A DNA stretch of 64,000 nt, taken from assembly GCA_964574705.1 (NCBI GenBank), contig CAZNOO010000002.1, positions 1-64,000 on the forward strand. The letters are read 5' to 3'. The notes beneath the pieces are model-generated. The model was given only the letters and a program-made list of their open reading frames with translations. It had not been told where the DNA came from and did not search any database. Both the position numbers and the translations under genes were made by a program. Source of the stretch: JAHIVB01 sp964574705. Its GTDB lineage: Bacteria; Bacillota_I; Bacilli_A; Izemoplasmatales; Hujiaoplasmataceae. Each line of letters begins with the position of its first letter. The stretch's first letter is position 1. Positions 51,847 through 62,034 of the stretch are shown in pieces.

Positions 51847-54017
51847 AGTAAATCCTCCCACGTAATTTCTACAGAACTTTTTCTAACTTTGACACTTGCG
51901 ACATAATCTTTTACAATGACTTTGAATTCAACTCCGCTAATCGATTTAGGCAATCGATAGTCTGCACTAAGCTGATATCCATGATGTTCCAAAGCTGAAA
52001 ATCCATAAATTAAAGATAGATAACTTCCTCCACTTGATGCAGGGTGCGTTCCCCCAATATAGATTCCACCTACAAATTGTTTTGAATCTCCTGTAATATC
52101 AATCATAGAACTTTTTGTAAAGAAAGGAACTGCAAGTTCCACTTCGTCAATCATCGCAGCGATAAGGCCATGCATTGAAGCACTAAGACTCGATCCATGT
52201 TCCGTGCGATCTACATAGTATTCGAAGTTTTTCTTCATAATGTCGATGTTGAACAGTTCACGCTGAAGGACGAGCAGTGTGATGACATCCGCTTGCTTTA
52301 TAACTCTCGTTGGTGTGGCAACGCCAAATTCTCCACCCAGATATTCATTCGGATTTTTAGCTCTTCTTTTGACGTCTTTCACGGTGGCATCTTCTAATTT
52401 AAAATACCCGTCGAATTGTTCGATAATTCCATCTTTGTTTGGGGCAGGAAGATATAGTTTTGACCGTACCTCTTTGATTTTGTCAGAACTTTCTGTTTTA
52501 TCTTTCATGTATTCTCGAACATAGGGATAGTCTGCACCTCTTGCCAAACGAAGGCATTCAAACAAAAAATCAAATGTAAATTTAATCATGTAGTTCGTAT
52601 AGGCGTTATTGTTTACACGCTCATGATATTCATCAGGTCCGATGACATCATGAAACTCATATCGGTCCATCTGTTGATTAAACGTTGCATAGTTTGCATA
52701 AAAGCGACAGCATTCAAAAACCATTTCCAATCCGCCTTCGAGAAGAACGGAAACATCGTCGGTTCTAAAAAGATATTGCTTTAAGGCATATACGATTGCA
52801 CTGTTGATGTGTATTTGTTTTTCTCTGAAATACGTTCTGATTGGGGTTCCAGTCTCAGGATCCGTTATGTTGTAATCGCTACAAGCATCAAATCCGTCTT
52901 CTTGACTTTCCCATGCGTAAAAGGCACCCTGATAACCATATTGCTTCGCCTTGGCTAGTGCACCCGGCAGACCATTAATTCGGTACTTGATGATATGTCT
53001 CGCCGATTCAATATCCGTGTTCAGGAAGAACGGCAGCATGAATATTTCAGTATCCCAGAAAACAGCTCCCTTATAGGTCTGCCCTGAAAGGCCTCTTGCG
53101 GGGATGGACACTTTGTCACTATAGGGCCTTACTGAAATCAAATGATAAATACAATTTTTAATCGCGGTATCGACTTCTTGGCTTCCGGTAACATCCACCG
53201 CTGAAACATTCCACTTGTCTGCCCAAAACTTCTTATTTTGACGATGACAAACGCTATATCCAAGACTCATTGCACGGGTCAGTTGGAAGAATAACTTCTC
53301 CATCCCATTTTCTTCTTCGTGGACAATTCCTGCGAATTTGTAAATAACATAAATCTGGTCTGGAGCCATTTTTACTTTGTAGTGATGAAGGGCCTTTCCA
53401 TCTCCGACTTCATTTTCGGGTTCGATTCCGAAAGAAGTGGTGCAAGTTTCCATCACAATGATTTCTTTCTTCAGTTCTTTCGTTTTCGCTTTGAAAATGA
53501 AGAACTTGTCCATTTGTTCAAATTCAACGTTTTTCAAATGGGCTCCTGAGGCGCTGTAAACCAAAGTATCGATTCCTGAATACAAATCGATTTCTAGTGC
53601 CATAGAAGATTGAAACCAATATTTTGAATAAATGATATTTCGATGTGTTTGATCCGCAAATCGTTCTGATTCAATTGTTAAAAGCGCATCTTTGACGTGA
53701 AATACAGATTTTCTTGTGACACATCCGTCTTTCATGTCTAACTGCTGCTCATGCTTAAACGGAGAAAGGTTCAGAACACTGCACTCTTCTCCATTGTATT
53801 TGATGATTGTGTACAGGGGATTGAAAGCGTTGACGCTTTCTCTCCAGTTGTTGTCCACTTGGTCATAAATGCCATTCAGATTGAACTGGACCATTTCGTC
53901 TTTTGTATACTCGTCTAATGTTCCTCTGTAGCCATAATAACCATTGCCAATCATAAAACGATTGCCATTTCTTAGTATGTCGTCTTTTGAATAACCGGTG
54001 TGGTTAATTGTGTACAT
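51843..54017 (-). CDS. Glycoside hydrolase family 65 disaccharide phosphorylase
   Basis: 724 residues. Family hallmarks: GNGYYGYRGTLDE near the N-terminus, LPARGLSG-like IPARGLSGQTYKGAVFWDTEIFMLPFF, catalytic-acid region DVIGPDEYHERVNNNAYTNYM (Glu in DEYHE), and HGSSLSASMH phosphate site. Converts maltose, kojibiose, trehalose or another alpha-glucoside plus phosphate to beta-glucose-1-phosphate and glucose. Exact sugar not decided. Coupled with pgmB. A cre-like palindrome lies inside the 5' part. Confidence 0.93.
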   Translation of the reverse strand: MYTINHTGYSKDDILRNGNRFMIGNGYYGYRGTLDEYTKDEMVQFNLNGIYDQVDNNWRESVNAFNPLYTIIKYNGEECSVLNLSPFKHEQQLDMKDGCVTRKSVFHVKDALLTIESERFADQTHRNIIYSKYWFQSSMALEIDLYSGIDTLVYSASGAHLKNVEFEQMDKFFIFKAKTKELKKEIIVMETCTTSFGIEPENEVGDGKALHHYKVKMAPDQIYVIYKFAGIVHEEENGMEKLFFQLTRAMSLGYSVCHRQNKKFWADKWNVSAVDVTGSQEVDTAIKNCIYHLISVRPYSDKVSIPARGLSGQTYKGAVFWDTEIFMLPFFLNTDIESARHIIKYRINGLPGALAKAKQYGYQGAFYAWESQEDGFDACSDYNITDPETGTPIRTYFREKQIHINSAIVYALKQYLFRTDDVSVLLEGGLEMVFECCRFYANYATFNQQMDRYEFHDVIGPDEYHERVNNNAYTNYMIKFTFDFLFECLRLARGADYPYVREYMKDKTESSDKIKEVRSKLYLPAPNKDGIIEQFDGYFKLEDATVKDVKRRAKNPNEYLGGEFGVATPTRVIKQADVITLLVLQRELFNIDIMKKNFEYYVDRTEHGSSLSASMHGLIAAMIDEVELAVPFFTKSSMIDITGDSKQFVGGIYIGGTHPASSGGSYLSLIYGFSALEHHGYQLSADYRLPKSISGVEFKVIVKDYVASVKVRKSSVEITWEDLL
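53823..53840. promoter_or_regulatory. Cre-like palindrome inside the phosphorylase gene
   Basis: GAAAGCGT-TG-ACGCTTTC, arms of 8 with a 2-nt centre, about 180 nt into the coding region. It resembles a CcpA site, but the match to the cre consensus is partial. Confidence 0.35.
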
Positions 54018-54238
54018 CCAGTCACCCTCCCGCTAAAGCTTGAATATGATGATTTGCTTGCAAGTCTAACAACGATATCCAAGATAAAGATTATAGAATA
54101 TCCAATTTTATTATACCACGCTTCACTCAATCCCAATCAGTAACTTCAGAGTTTTTTTGACTAGTCATTGAAAGTTGTTTATGAACTGGAATGAAGATGC
54201 TCGAACTCAAAAATTGGAATTTCTTAGATATATTAGGT

Positions 54239-57200
54239 TTATGTTTGTTTTGCCAAAAGTCTCCAGAAATCACTTGCGCTTTCAGGACGGGCAAAGAGAT
54301 ATCCTTGCAGTGTATCTACTGAAGTTCTAGCTAAGATGTTCTTTTGATTTAAATTTTCAATTCCTTCAACCGTCACTGTGGTGTTGTTCAAATGACAGAA
54401 TGTAGATATGGTTTCAATGAAAGAGAAATAATAGGGGTCATACTCTAAATTAAATGCAAAACTACGATCAATCTTGACATTGTCCAGTGGTAACTTTCTT
54501 AAATGAGAAAGGGAAGAATATCCTGTTCCAAAATCATCCATGGCAATTTTAACGCCGATTTGGCGAACTGAATTCAAAATTTCAACGATTTTTGTGACGT
54601 CTTTGATAGCAAGAGATTCTGTAATTTCAACCATAAGATTCTTCGGCGGAATTCGGTAGGTGTGAATTGCACTCAAAATGGTAGAAATCAAGTCCGATTG
54701 CAACATTTGAATCACAGAGAAATTTACAGAAACCTGAATATTATACCCATGATCTAGCCACTTCTTCGCTTCTTTGCAAGCTTGATTGAGAATGTGTTTC
54801 CCGAGGGGGATAATCAATCCAGTCGATTCTGCAATTGGAATGAATTTGACTGGAGGGACATATCCGATTTCCTTGCTGAACCAACGAGCTAAGGCTTCAG
54901 CGCCAACTATCTTTGAAGTCTTTGAATCGATGATGGGTTGATAATAGACTTCAAACTCCTTGCAACCATCATCGACAGCTGCTTTTAATGCGCTTTCCAT
55001 GTGCATGGTGTCTTCTTCATATTTCTTCAAACTTACATCATAAAGAATAAACTTGTTTTTACCAGAGGCTTTGGCTTCCATCAGTGAAATATTCGCATTA
55101 CGAACCAAGGCATCCGCATTTCTATCGGTATCCGAGAAGAAACTTATTCCAAGACTTACTGTTACATACGATTCAAATCCTTCAACATAGAATGGCGTTT
55201 CAAAGAGTCCCATGATCTTATTCGCAACTTCGTATACTTGCTCTCCGTAGTTACCGTTAACAAGGATTGAAAACTCGTCTCCTCCGAAGCGATAAACGCT
55301 ATTTTGAATTTCATTGATTTGAGACAACTGTCTTGCAATTTCTTTAATTAATGCATCCCCAAACGTGTAGGAATAAGTATTATTGATCATTTTGAAATTA
55401 TCTAAATTCAATATTCCTATAAAAGCGTTGGATATCGAACCTTGCTTCGCTTCATAGGTATCATTGATGTCTAAAAGGAATCTGACACGGTTAGGCAGGT
55501 CACACATCATATCCTTGAATGCCAGTTCAGACATTAAATTTTCACTCTTCTTATTGGAAGTAATGTCTGTCAGAATCATCATACATGTTTTTTCGTCAAA
55601 TCCGAAATCAACTTCGTTCTTTTCAATCAAAAACCACAAATCACTGCTGGAGAGATACATTTCGATGGGTTCATCATTCGATTGGTTGTCTCTGATAATA
55701 TCTTTAAAGGACTCCATTTCTTCAGAATCGGGCAGCCCATCCTGCGTAAAAAATAATTCTTTGAAACTGTCATTGCTTTGCAATAATATTTCGCTTGATT
55801 TTGCAAAGATAGCAACGGCATTCGGAAGAGAGTTTAGTATTTGAATCAATTGATTCTGATTGACTTTGATTTTTTCATGAGAAGATTTTTTCTCGACGAC
55901 ATAAGAGAAAATGTATCCAAAGTCTTCAAACAGCATGACATCATCATCACTCCAGTTTCGCTGTGAATGATTATCGACGAAATTAATGACTCCGACGAGT
56001 TCCCCTTTATCGGCGATACCGACAGAAACAAGTGCTCTGGTCAAATCTCTTGATATGGTTTTGTTTTTAGCCTCGTCGTCATAATGAATGACAAAACTGT
56101 TTTGCTCTTTAAAATTCCAGTTTTTTAAGAAAGTGTCTTCTTTTCTGACATTCCGGATTTGGTTCATTTGACTTGTGTCATAAACAGACGTCCATTCCTT
56201 TATGCAATGATACAAATTCAAATCTTCATTGTCGCGGATAAAAATTGCGCCTCTAGAGAGTTGGAATGTTTCTGCGATTTTTGGGAAAATAACGTCAAAC
56301 AAATCTTCAATGTTTTCGTATGTGTTTGCCAAATCAAGCATTTCAAGAAGAATCGCATGTTTTTTCCGCATGCTGATTAAATCCGTATGGAACCTGCTAG
56401 AATACTGCGACTGATTCAATGTAAGGGAAGTAAGGTGTATCATTTGAGAGATGTTTTCAGCGAACTCAAGCGCATACTCATAATGTTCAGAAATGGACGA
56501 ATATGGAACTTTATCAAATAGGTTATTCGAGTCTTGAAATAGATTGTCAGATTCTACTTCTTCCAAAACGCCGTATACCACCATGGTCCCAATTCCGTAT
56601 CCTTCGTATCCAAGGGGTATGCTTTTGCATATGATATTGTCATAACGCGATTTGCCAAGTTCTTTAATATTGGATAACATTTGTGGAGATAGAACATCCT
56701 TCAGTAATTGAAAGGATTCCATCGATGTCGCATAAGGCGTAATAAACTCATCTGCATTGTCAAAGAACGCTACATGCAATGAATGCATTCTCGTGAAATC
56801 TTGAATCAATTTTCCTAAGTCAATCGATGTAAGAATATGCTCCATCAATACATCTAAATCTTCTAAAAATCTCTGTTTTTCCTTTGCGTCTTCTGAAAGC
56901 GGAATAATCCGATTCAATTCATCAATGGCGTGCCTTGAAGTGGTTACATTTCTTATAATCGATTCAAGACTGGTTTCCTTGTCGCTTTTAACAAGATAAC
57001 ACTTTTCTTCAATCCAATAAATGTCTTTCCTTCGCGAAAAAATACGATACTCCATTCTGATTTGAGATAAGTTGCCAGATTTCAATTTTTCAAATTGCTC
57101 CAAAACAAAAGGCAAATCGTCATGATGAATGTAATCAGCAAAGTTTGCTTTACCGTTTATCAAGTCTTCTTGAGCGTATCCAAACTGAGTAATATTATTC

Positions 57201-58339
57201 GTAACAAAATCGAAAACCATCGGATTTTCAATGTTTCTAAAAGCATAGATGGTTTGTCCTTTGTTTGCGAGTTGAATCAAATGGTCCGAACGTATTTTTT
57301 CTTCTGAAAAATCGTTCGAAAACTCTGCAATCATCGCAACAAATTCTATTTTTGACTTATTTGGCATGATCGGTACTAGTTTTAGTTTTGTGTAAAATAC
57401 TTTTCCGTCCTTGCCAATCAGTCTGCACTTAAAGGTAAAAGACTGCTTCTTTTGATAAAGCAAATCCTCAAGCTTAGAAAGATATGTCTTAACGTCTTTT
57501 GGATGCATAAGCGTGACTAGTTGTTTTTTCCCCGAAACAAAGTCTTCGTTTTCATATCCAAGATAATCGAATTTTTCAGTCGCATAAACGACTTTTCCGT
57601 TTCGATGATTGTAAATCAAAAGAACCATATTTGAACTTGACAAGGTTTCTTTGATCATACTCTCGATTTGATCTTTGCTCAGTTCGCTATCATGTTCACT
57701 GAAATAACTGGTGGATTCAATAATCGGAGCATAGACCAAGATAATGCCTATCAAATGATTATCAAATGAATAGTACGGAAATTTTTGATATTTAATCATC
57801 GTTGTGTATGTGCCTGAGCGTACACGGCCGAAAGTATCCCAAAACAATCCGCTATGATTGTAAATTTTATCATCGGAGGATTGTATAGACTCGAGAATTG
57901 AACCTGAATACAATTCTGTATCATGCTTTCCTATCATGGAATGGGTCAGGTTACTATCGTAGGGAACATACTCGCTGTAGCCTAAATAATATCCATCTTT
58001 GTTCTTCCACATAATTTTAGGAAGTTGGTTGTCTCTGAACATTTTAATTGCAGTATCAAAAAATACCAGTACAATGCTTCTAGAGCCAATGTTAATCAAA
58101 TTCACAGATCCACTACAAATAATGGTTTGATTATCAATTGATAAATTCATTCCATAAAAGACTTTGGAATTTTCGTTTCCAATTAAATCATACTGAAAAT
58201 TCAAGGTACATACGGATGGAAGTTTGTCAATTCCCCGCATTCTAAATGCGAGTATTTCCCCAGTATCTTGAAAAAAGACAACAGTATCATAATTTATTCT
58301 ATCGCATAATTCTTGAAAATGATGGATATATCCAGCCAT
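54239..58339 (-). CDS. PAS/GAF/GGDEF/EAL cyclic-di-GMP signalling protein
   Basis: 1366 residues. Probable order: unknown N-terminal part (1-230), PAS (about 237-345), PAS (about 365-475), a PocR-like stretch (about 495-600), GAF (about 675-820), PAS (about 835-935), GGDEF (about 950-1100) and EAL (about 1115-1355). The EAL domain looks intact (AEALARW, VNFSVIQ, VEITESL, MDDFGTGYSS, KIDRSF). GGDEF signature RFGGDEF is present, but the metal-binding DxD is NLDNFK, so cyclase activity is doubtful. No transmembrane segment seen; probably cytoplasmic. ATG after GGGAGG; stand-alone gene. Confidence 0.92.
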   Translation of the reverse strand: MAGYIHHFQELCDRINYDTVVFFQDTGEILAFRMRGIDKLPSVCTLNFQYDLIGNENSKVFYGMNLSIDNQTIICSGSVNLINIGSRSIVLVFFDTAIKMFRDNQLPKIMWKNKDGYYLGYSEYVPYDSNLTHSMIGKHDTELYSGSILESIQSSDDKIYNHSGLFWDTFGRVRSGTYTTMIKYQKFPYYSFDNHLIGIILVYAPIIESTSYFSEHDSELSKDQIESMIKETLSSSNMVLLIYNHRNGKVVYATEKFDYLGYENEDFVSGKKQLVTLMHPKDVKTYLSKLEDLLYQKKQSFTFKCRLIGKDGKVFYTKLKLVPIMPNKSKIEFVAMIAEFSNDFSEEKIRSDHLIQLANKGQTIYAFRNIENPMVFDFVTNNITQFGYAQEDLINGKANFADYIHHDDLPFVLEQFEKLKSGNLSQIRMEYRIFSRRKDIYWIEEKCYLVKSDKETSLESIIRNVTTSRHAIDELNRIIPLSEDAKEKQRFLEDLDVLMEHILTSIDLGKLIQDFTRMHSLHVAFFDNADEFITPYATSMESFQLLKDVLSPQMLSNIKELGKSRYDNIICKSIPLGYEGYGIGTMVVYGVLEEVESDNLFQDSNNLFDKVPYSSISEHYEYALEFAENISQMIHLTSLTLNQSQYSSRFHTDLISMRKKHAILLEMLDLANTYENIEDLFDVIFPKIAETFQLSRGAIFIRDNEDLNLYHCIKEWTSVYDTSQMNQIRNVRKEDTFLKNWNFKEQNSFVIHYDDEAKNKTISRDLTRALVSVGIADKGELVGVINFVDNHSQRNWSDDDVMLFEDFGYIFSYVVEKKSSHEKIKVNQNQLIQILNSLPNAVAIFAKSSEILLQSNDSFKELFFTQDGLPDSEEMESFKDIIRDNQSNDEPIEMYLSSSDLWFLIEKNEVDFGFDEKTCMMILTDITSNKKSENLMSELAFKDMMCDLPNRVRFLLDINDTYEAKQGSISNAFIGILNLDNFKMINNTYSYTFGDALIKEIARQLSQINEIQNSVYRFGGDEFSILVNGNYGEQVYEVANKIMGLFETPFYVEGFESYVTVSLGISFFSDTDRNADALVRNANISLMEAKASGKNKFILYDVSLKKYEEDTMHMESALKAAVDDGCKEFEVYYQPIIDSKTSKIVGAEALARWFSKEIGYVPPVKFIPIAESTGLIIPLGKHILNQACKEAKKWLDHGYNIQVSVNFSVIQMLQSDLISTILSAIHTYRIPPKNLMVEITESLAIKDVTKIVEILNSVRQIGVKIAMDDFGTGYSSLSHLRKLPLDNVKIDRSFAFNLEYDPYYFSFIETISTFCHLNNTTVTVEGIENLNQKNILARTSVDTLQGYLFARPESASDFWRLLAKQT

Positions 58340-58566
58340 TGTTTTCAACCTCCCGAGCAAATTACAGAGCCAATAAATAATAAAATAAAATCTAATTGAT
58401 TATATCATAAAAGTATATCGTAAATGTAGTTGATTCCAAGAAATAGATGTAAAAAGTGCTTTTTCACCAGATGTCGCTTCAGCCGAGAAAATAATTGATT
58501 ATGAATATTGCTTTTTTGATTTAAATTTGATACAATAATAACGCTAATGTCGATGGAGGTGATACT
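58340..58566. other. Divergent intergenic region before rpsT
   Basis: Short AT-rich region with the rpsT promoter; no gene or riboswitch recognised. Confidence 0.5.
58508..58536 (+). promoter_or_regulatory. rpsT promoter
   Basis: TTGCTT (58508-58513) and TACAAT (58531-58536) with a 17-nt spacer. Confidence 0.65.
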
Positions 58567-58827
58567 ATGGCAAACATTAAGTCACAAATAAAACGTAATA
58601 TTACAAATGAAAAAAGACGGATGGCTAACGCATCTTTTAAATCATCGCTGAAAACCGCCATTAAAAGTGTGGAAGTCGCAGTGCTAAATAAGAATAAAGA
58701 AGTCGCAGTCGCAGCTCTCAATATTGCATACATGAAACTAGACAAATCTGTGTCTAAAGGCGTTCATCATAAAAATTATGCATCTAGACAAAAAGCTCGT
58801 TTAACAAAACAAGTGAATGCTCTTTAA
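58567..58827 (+). CDS. rpsT: 30S ribosomal protein S20
   Basis: 86 residues, Lys/Arg/Ala-rich helical protein beginning ANIKSQIKRN and ending with KNYASRQKARLTKQ, the S20 signature. Ribosome site GGAGGTGAT. Divergent from the c-di-GMP gene and convergent with holA, with a shared terminator. Confidence 0.97.
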   Translation: MANIKSQIKRNITNEKRRMANASFKSSLKTAIKSVEVAVLNKNKEVAVAALNIAYMKLDKSVSKGVHHKNYASRQKARLTKQVNAL

Positions 58828-58828
58828 A

Positions 58829-58858
58829 GAAAAAAAGCCTCTCGGCTTTTTTTTCTTT
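58829..58858. terminator. Bidirectional terminator between rpsT and holA
   Basis: AAAAAGCC-TCTC-GGCTTTTT hairpin with T runs on both strands. Confidence 0.9.
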
Positions 58859-59837
58859 ATTCGGCTACTCTTCGATACAAAAACATCTCAACACCGATAA
58901 ACTTATCGATTTGTCCACTCTTGATTTGATAATCTAAAGTTTCAAGCTCCGACATGTAGTCATACAATCCATCATCGGTTGTTTCCTTTGCATTTTTAAC
59001 CATATAGTAAACTCGACCTTTTGAAGCTTGAAAATATTTCATGATATCTTCAAAAGAGCGTTTAGACTGCAATAATTCCTTCGTATAGAGTATTTCTTGA
59101 AATTTGCTCATCATCACACCCATCATCCAAACAGGGTCAACATTCATCGTTAAGAGGTCTTTATAGATATGCATGATAAGCTGATCGTCTTTTGCCAAGA
59201 TTGCATTTACGAGTGTAAAGATGTTTTCTTCCAAATTCCTCGTAGTCACTTCTCGTACCATTTGAATATCAATCTTATCAATGCCTTCTGAATATAACAT
59301 CAATTTATCAAGTTCATTCATCATCGTCAAGGAGTCGTTGCCGACTCTTGAGATAAATTGTTGAAGAGCGTTCGCTTCAATCGATTTTCCGTTTTCTTTG
59401 ATGATTCTTTTGATTTCACCATAAAGATCTTGGTGTTCTTCCTTGTTGCAAACAATAACTTCTGCCTTATCGAGAACAAGTTTAACCACTTTTCTCTTTC
59501 GGTCGAGTGTTTGAGCAGGACAGACGATAATGAGTGTTGTTGAGGGATTCGGGTTTTCCAAATACAATTCAATGTTTGAAAATTCCTTTTCAACAGGCGC
59601 AGTTGTCAAAAACAAAGCATTCGTCCAAACGACTGCTTTTTTTTCAGTCAAAAACGGAATCGTCATCGCAGAAGAGAGTACGTTATCAATCGAAGTCTCT
59701 TCAAAATCGTAAATTTCTACGCTTTCTTCTTCAATTTGTAACTCTTTCCAGACTTTTTCCGTTCGTGATTTTAATAGATAATTATCATTTCCATAAAGCA
59801 AGTACACTGATTTTTCCAAATTATCACCGTAAATCAT
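58857..59837 (-). CDS. holA: DNA polymerase III delta subunit
   Basis: 326 residues, clamp-loader subunit. N-terminal VYLLYGNDNYLLK, later KAVVWTNALFL, PNPSTTLIIVCPAQTLDRKRK and C-terminal three-helix domain LDYQIKSGQIDKFIGVEMFL. In B. subtilis it also follows comEC. ATG at 59837 is used here; a TTG at 59819 with GGTGA 6 nt upstream is a real alternative. Confidence 0.93.
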   Translation of the reverse strand: MIYGDNLEKSVYLLYGNDNYLLKSRTEKVWKELQIEEESVEIYDFEETSIDNVLSSAMTIPFLTEKKAVVWTNALFLTTAPVEKEFSNIELYLENPNPSTTLIIVCPAQTLDRKRKVVKLVLDKAEVIVCNKEEHQDLYGEIKRIIKENGKSIEANALQQFISRVGNDSLTMMNELDKLMLYSEGIDKIDIQMVREVTTRNLEENIFTLVNAILAKDDQLIMHIYKDLLTMNVDPVWMMGVMMSKFQEILYTKELLQSKRSFEDIMKYFQASKGRVYYMVKNAKETTDDGLYDYMSELETLDYQIKSGQIDKFIGVEMFLYRRVAE

Positions 59838-59853
59838 TATATCATTTAAGCAC

Positions 59854-62034
59854 TCATAATAAAAGACGTTTGTGCCAATTGGTTGTGTATATTAGCCGCT
59901 GACTCAAGATTCCTTCACTACAAATGTAGTGTGTCACCGTCCTCAAATGAATCCAGGAATAATAGTTGATTGAAATGCTTCCTTGAGTCTTTGTTTGAAA
60001 TACAGTCGCGCCTGTCTCTTTCAGCCGCTCAATAACGATGGGTGAAGGTTGTCCGTAGTTGTTTTCTCCAACGGAAATAATCGCAAGAGCCGGTTGAATG
60101 GCAGAAATAAACTCAATCGAACTTGAGGTATCTGACCCATGGTGACCCACTTTCAAAACATCAATGGAGATTAGTGATTCGCGTTGAATGTAAAATTCTT
60201 CCTCGCTCTCTAAGTCCCCCATAAAAAGATAATGATCGCCTTCAATTTCTGCCGATAAAACAAGCGAATTGTTATTCTCATTAGAATCACCTGAATTCGA
60301 ATGCAAAACTTCAAACAAAATCTTCCCACATTTCACTTCGTCTTCCGTACTTAAAACTTCGATATACGGGAAATCCTCAAAAGTGTGACTGGCATACACA
60401 TGACCGATTTGTAATGCATCCACCAAATCAGACAATTCTCCATAGTGATCATTATGGAAATGAGAGATGAAGATTGCGTCAATCCGATTGACATTTTCAC
60501 CTTTTAAGTAGTGTATCAAGTCATCATAATCATCTTTAGGTCCTGTGTCTATCAATACATGACATCCAAGAGATTGAATGTAGGTAGCGTCGCCTTGTCC
60601 AACATCTAAAAACACAACCTTCGAAAGCAAGGGATTATATGGATGAATGGATGCGAACAAAATTGAATATATAATCATAGTAATCGGGATGATGAATTTC
60701 TTGTGACTGATGAAACATACCATTAGGTAAATGGCTCCACAATAAAACAATGCTACATATCCCATACTTGGAAACTGGAATGCAATCCATGGATTTATGG
60801 CGTCGAATAGATGTATCAAACTCGAAAAAAGCTTTATTACCGTTTCGTATATTCCACCGAGTTGTGGAATCAAAACTGTGACGAAAGATAAAGGTATAAG
60901 AATAAATGTAATGACTTCAAGAAAGAATATACTAGCGAAGATACTCAGGAGTCCGTATCCTTGATTCATATTCAAAATGATAGGCAAGCTGAATAAGGTC
61001 GCAATCAATTGCAACCTTATTAGTTGAACAAATCTCTTATGCCCTTTCAAGAGTGGCTCCGATAACAGGATTGCAAAAGTGATTAAAAAACTGAGTTGAA
61101 ATCCCGCCTGCGAAAGATAAGCCGGTTCATAAAATAAAAAGAGAATGAAAATGAAACTAAGGAGGTCCGTCTTCGAAAAGAACCATCTGTTTTTTTTATT
61201 CAAATATAACAAAACGACAAGTAAAGATGCTCTCAAAATCGAAACTGAAAATCCCGTTAACACATTATAAATTAATAGAACAAGGAATGTAATCGATTTT
61301 TCAGTACTCTCTTTGATATAGAACATGGAAAGTATCAACTTCGTCATTAGGAGAATCAACCCTACATGCATCCCAGAAATCGCGAACAAATGCGCAATTC
61401 CTAAATTTCTAAATTTTTGAAGGTCTGTTTCTGAGACGCTAGAGTCGTCGCCTAGAACAAACATTTTCAAATATGCTCCACTTTCATAAGAATGCGTTTC
61501 TTCAATTTTAACCGCTACTCTAGTTCGAATTTCTTTTAAATTGAAAACATGTCCTGTAAGAATCAGCTTTGAAGCGTAGAACTGACCTCTAATCTTCAGT
61601 GATTCCAAATAACTCAGATAATCGAAAGTATGCTTAATTTGAGCACTATCAGTTTCAAAAAAATGCCCGTCTAATTCAAGGGTGTCTCCCGGGAGATAAT
61701 AAAGTTCTTCAGAAGCATAGACCATTATATTTCCTTTATCGGTTTTCAAAATCAACTTTTGATCATAGATTTCCATGACTTGCCCAGAGATTGTTGTTTG
61801 ACTTAAATCAATGGAGGGGTTTTGAATCAATGACATTCTGAGTTGAAATGCCACCAAAACAATCAATCCAAGCAACAGTACATTTTTGCTTCTTCTCAAA
61901 AGAAAAAGCACTTCTAAACCAAAAAAGAGCATCAAGACAATGCTCTTTTCCATTTCGATATATAGCCCAAGTAATAAGGACAAATGAATTAGTTTGGAGG
62001 ACTCAGACTGTAATATCTTCAGAAATGTCTTCAT
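59854..62034 (-). CDS. comEC: DNA uptake channel protein ComEC/Rec2
   Basis: 726 residues. N-terminal OB/DUF4131 region, competence transmembrane domain (about 200-450 with HLFAISGMHVGLI), and a C-terminal metallo-beta-lactamase domain (DVGQGDATYIQS, SHFHNDHYGEL with HxHxDH, VLKVGHHGS). Moves single-stranded DNA through the membrane during transformation. Starts inside the comEA gene (overlap 32 nt). Confidence 0.96.
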   Translation of the reverse strand: MKTFLKILQSESSKLIHLSLLLGLYIEMEKSIVLMLFFGLEVLFLLRRSKNVLLLGLIVLVAFQLRMSLIQNPSIDLSQTTISGQVMEIYDQKLILKTDKGNIMVYASEELYYLPGDTLELDGHFFETDSAQIKHTFDYLSYLESLKIRGQFYASKLILTGHVFNLKEIRTRVAVKIEETHSYESGAYLKMFVLGDDSSVSETDLQKFRNLGIAHLFAISGMHVGLILLMTKLILSMFYIKESTEKSITFLVLLIYNVLTGFSVSILRASLLVVLLYLNKKNRWFFSKTDLLSFIFILFLFYEPAYLSQAGFQLSFLITFAILLSEPLLKGHKRFVQLIRLQLIATLFSLPIILNMNQGYGLLSIFASIFFLEVITFILIPLSFVTVLIPQLGGIYETVIKLFSSLIHLFDAINPWIAFQFPSMGYVALFYCGAIYLMVCFISHKKFIIPITMIIYSILFASIHPYNPLLSKVVFLDVGQGDATYIQSLGCHVLIDTGPKDDYDDLIHYLKGENVNRIDAIFISHFHNDHYGELSDLVDALQIGHVYASHTFEDFPYIEVLSTEDEVKCGKILFEVLHSNSGDSNENNNSLVLSAEIEGDHYLFMGDLESEEEFYIQRESLISIDVLKVGHHGSDTSSSIEFISAIQPALAIISVGENNYGQPSPIVIERLKETGATVFQTKTQGSISINYYSWIHLRTVTHYICSEGILSQRLIYTTNWHKRLLL

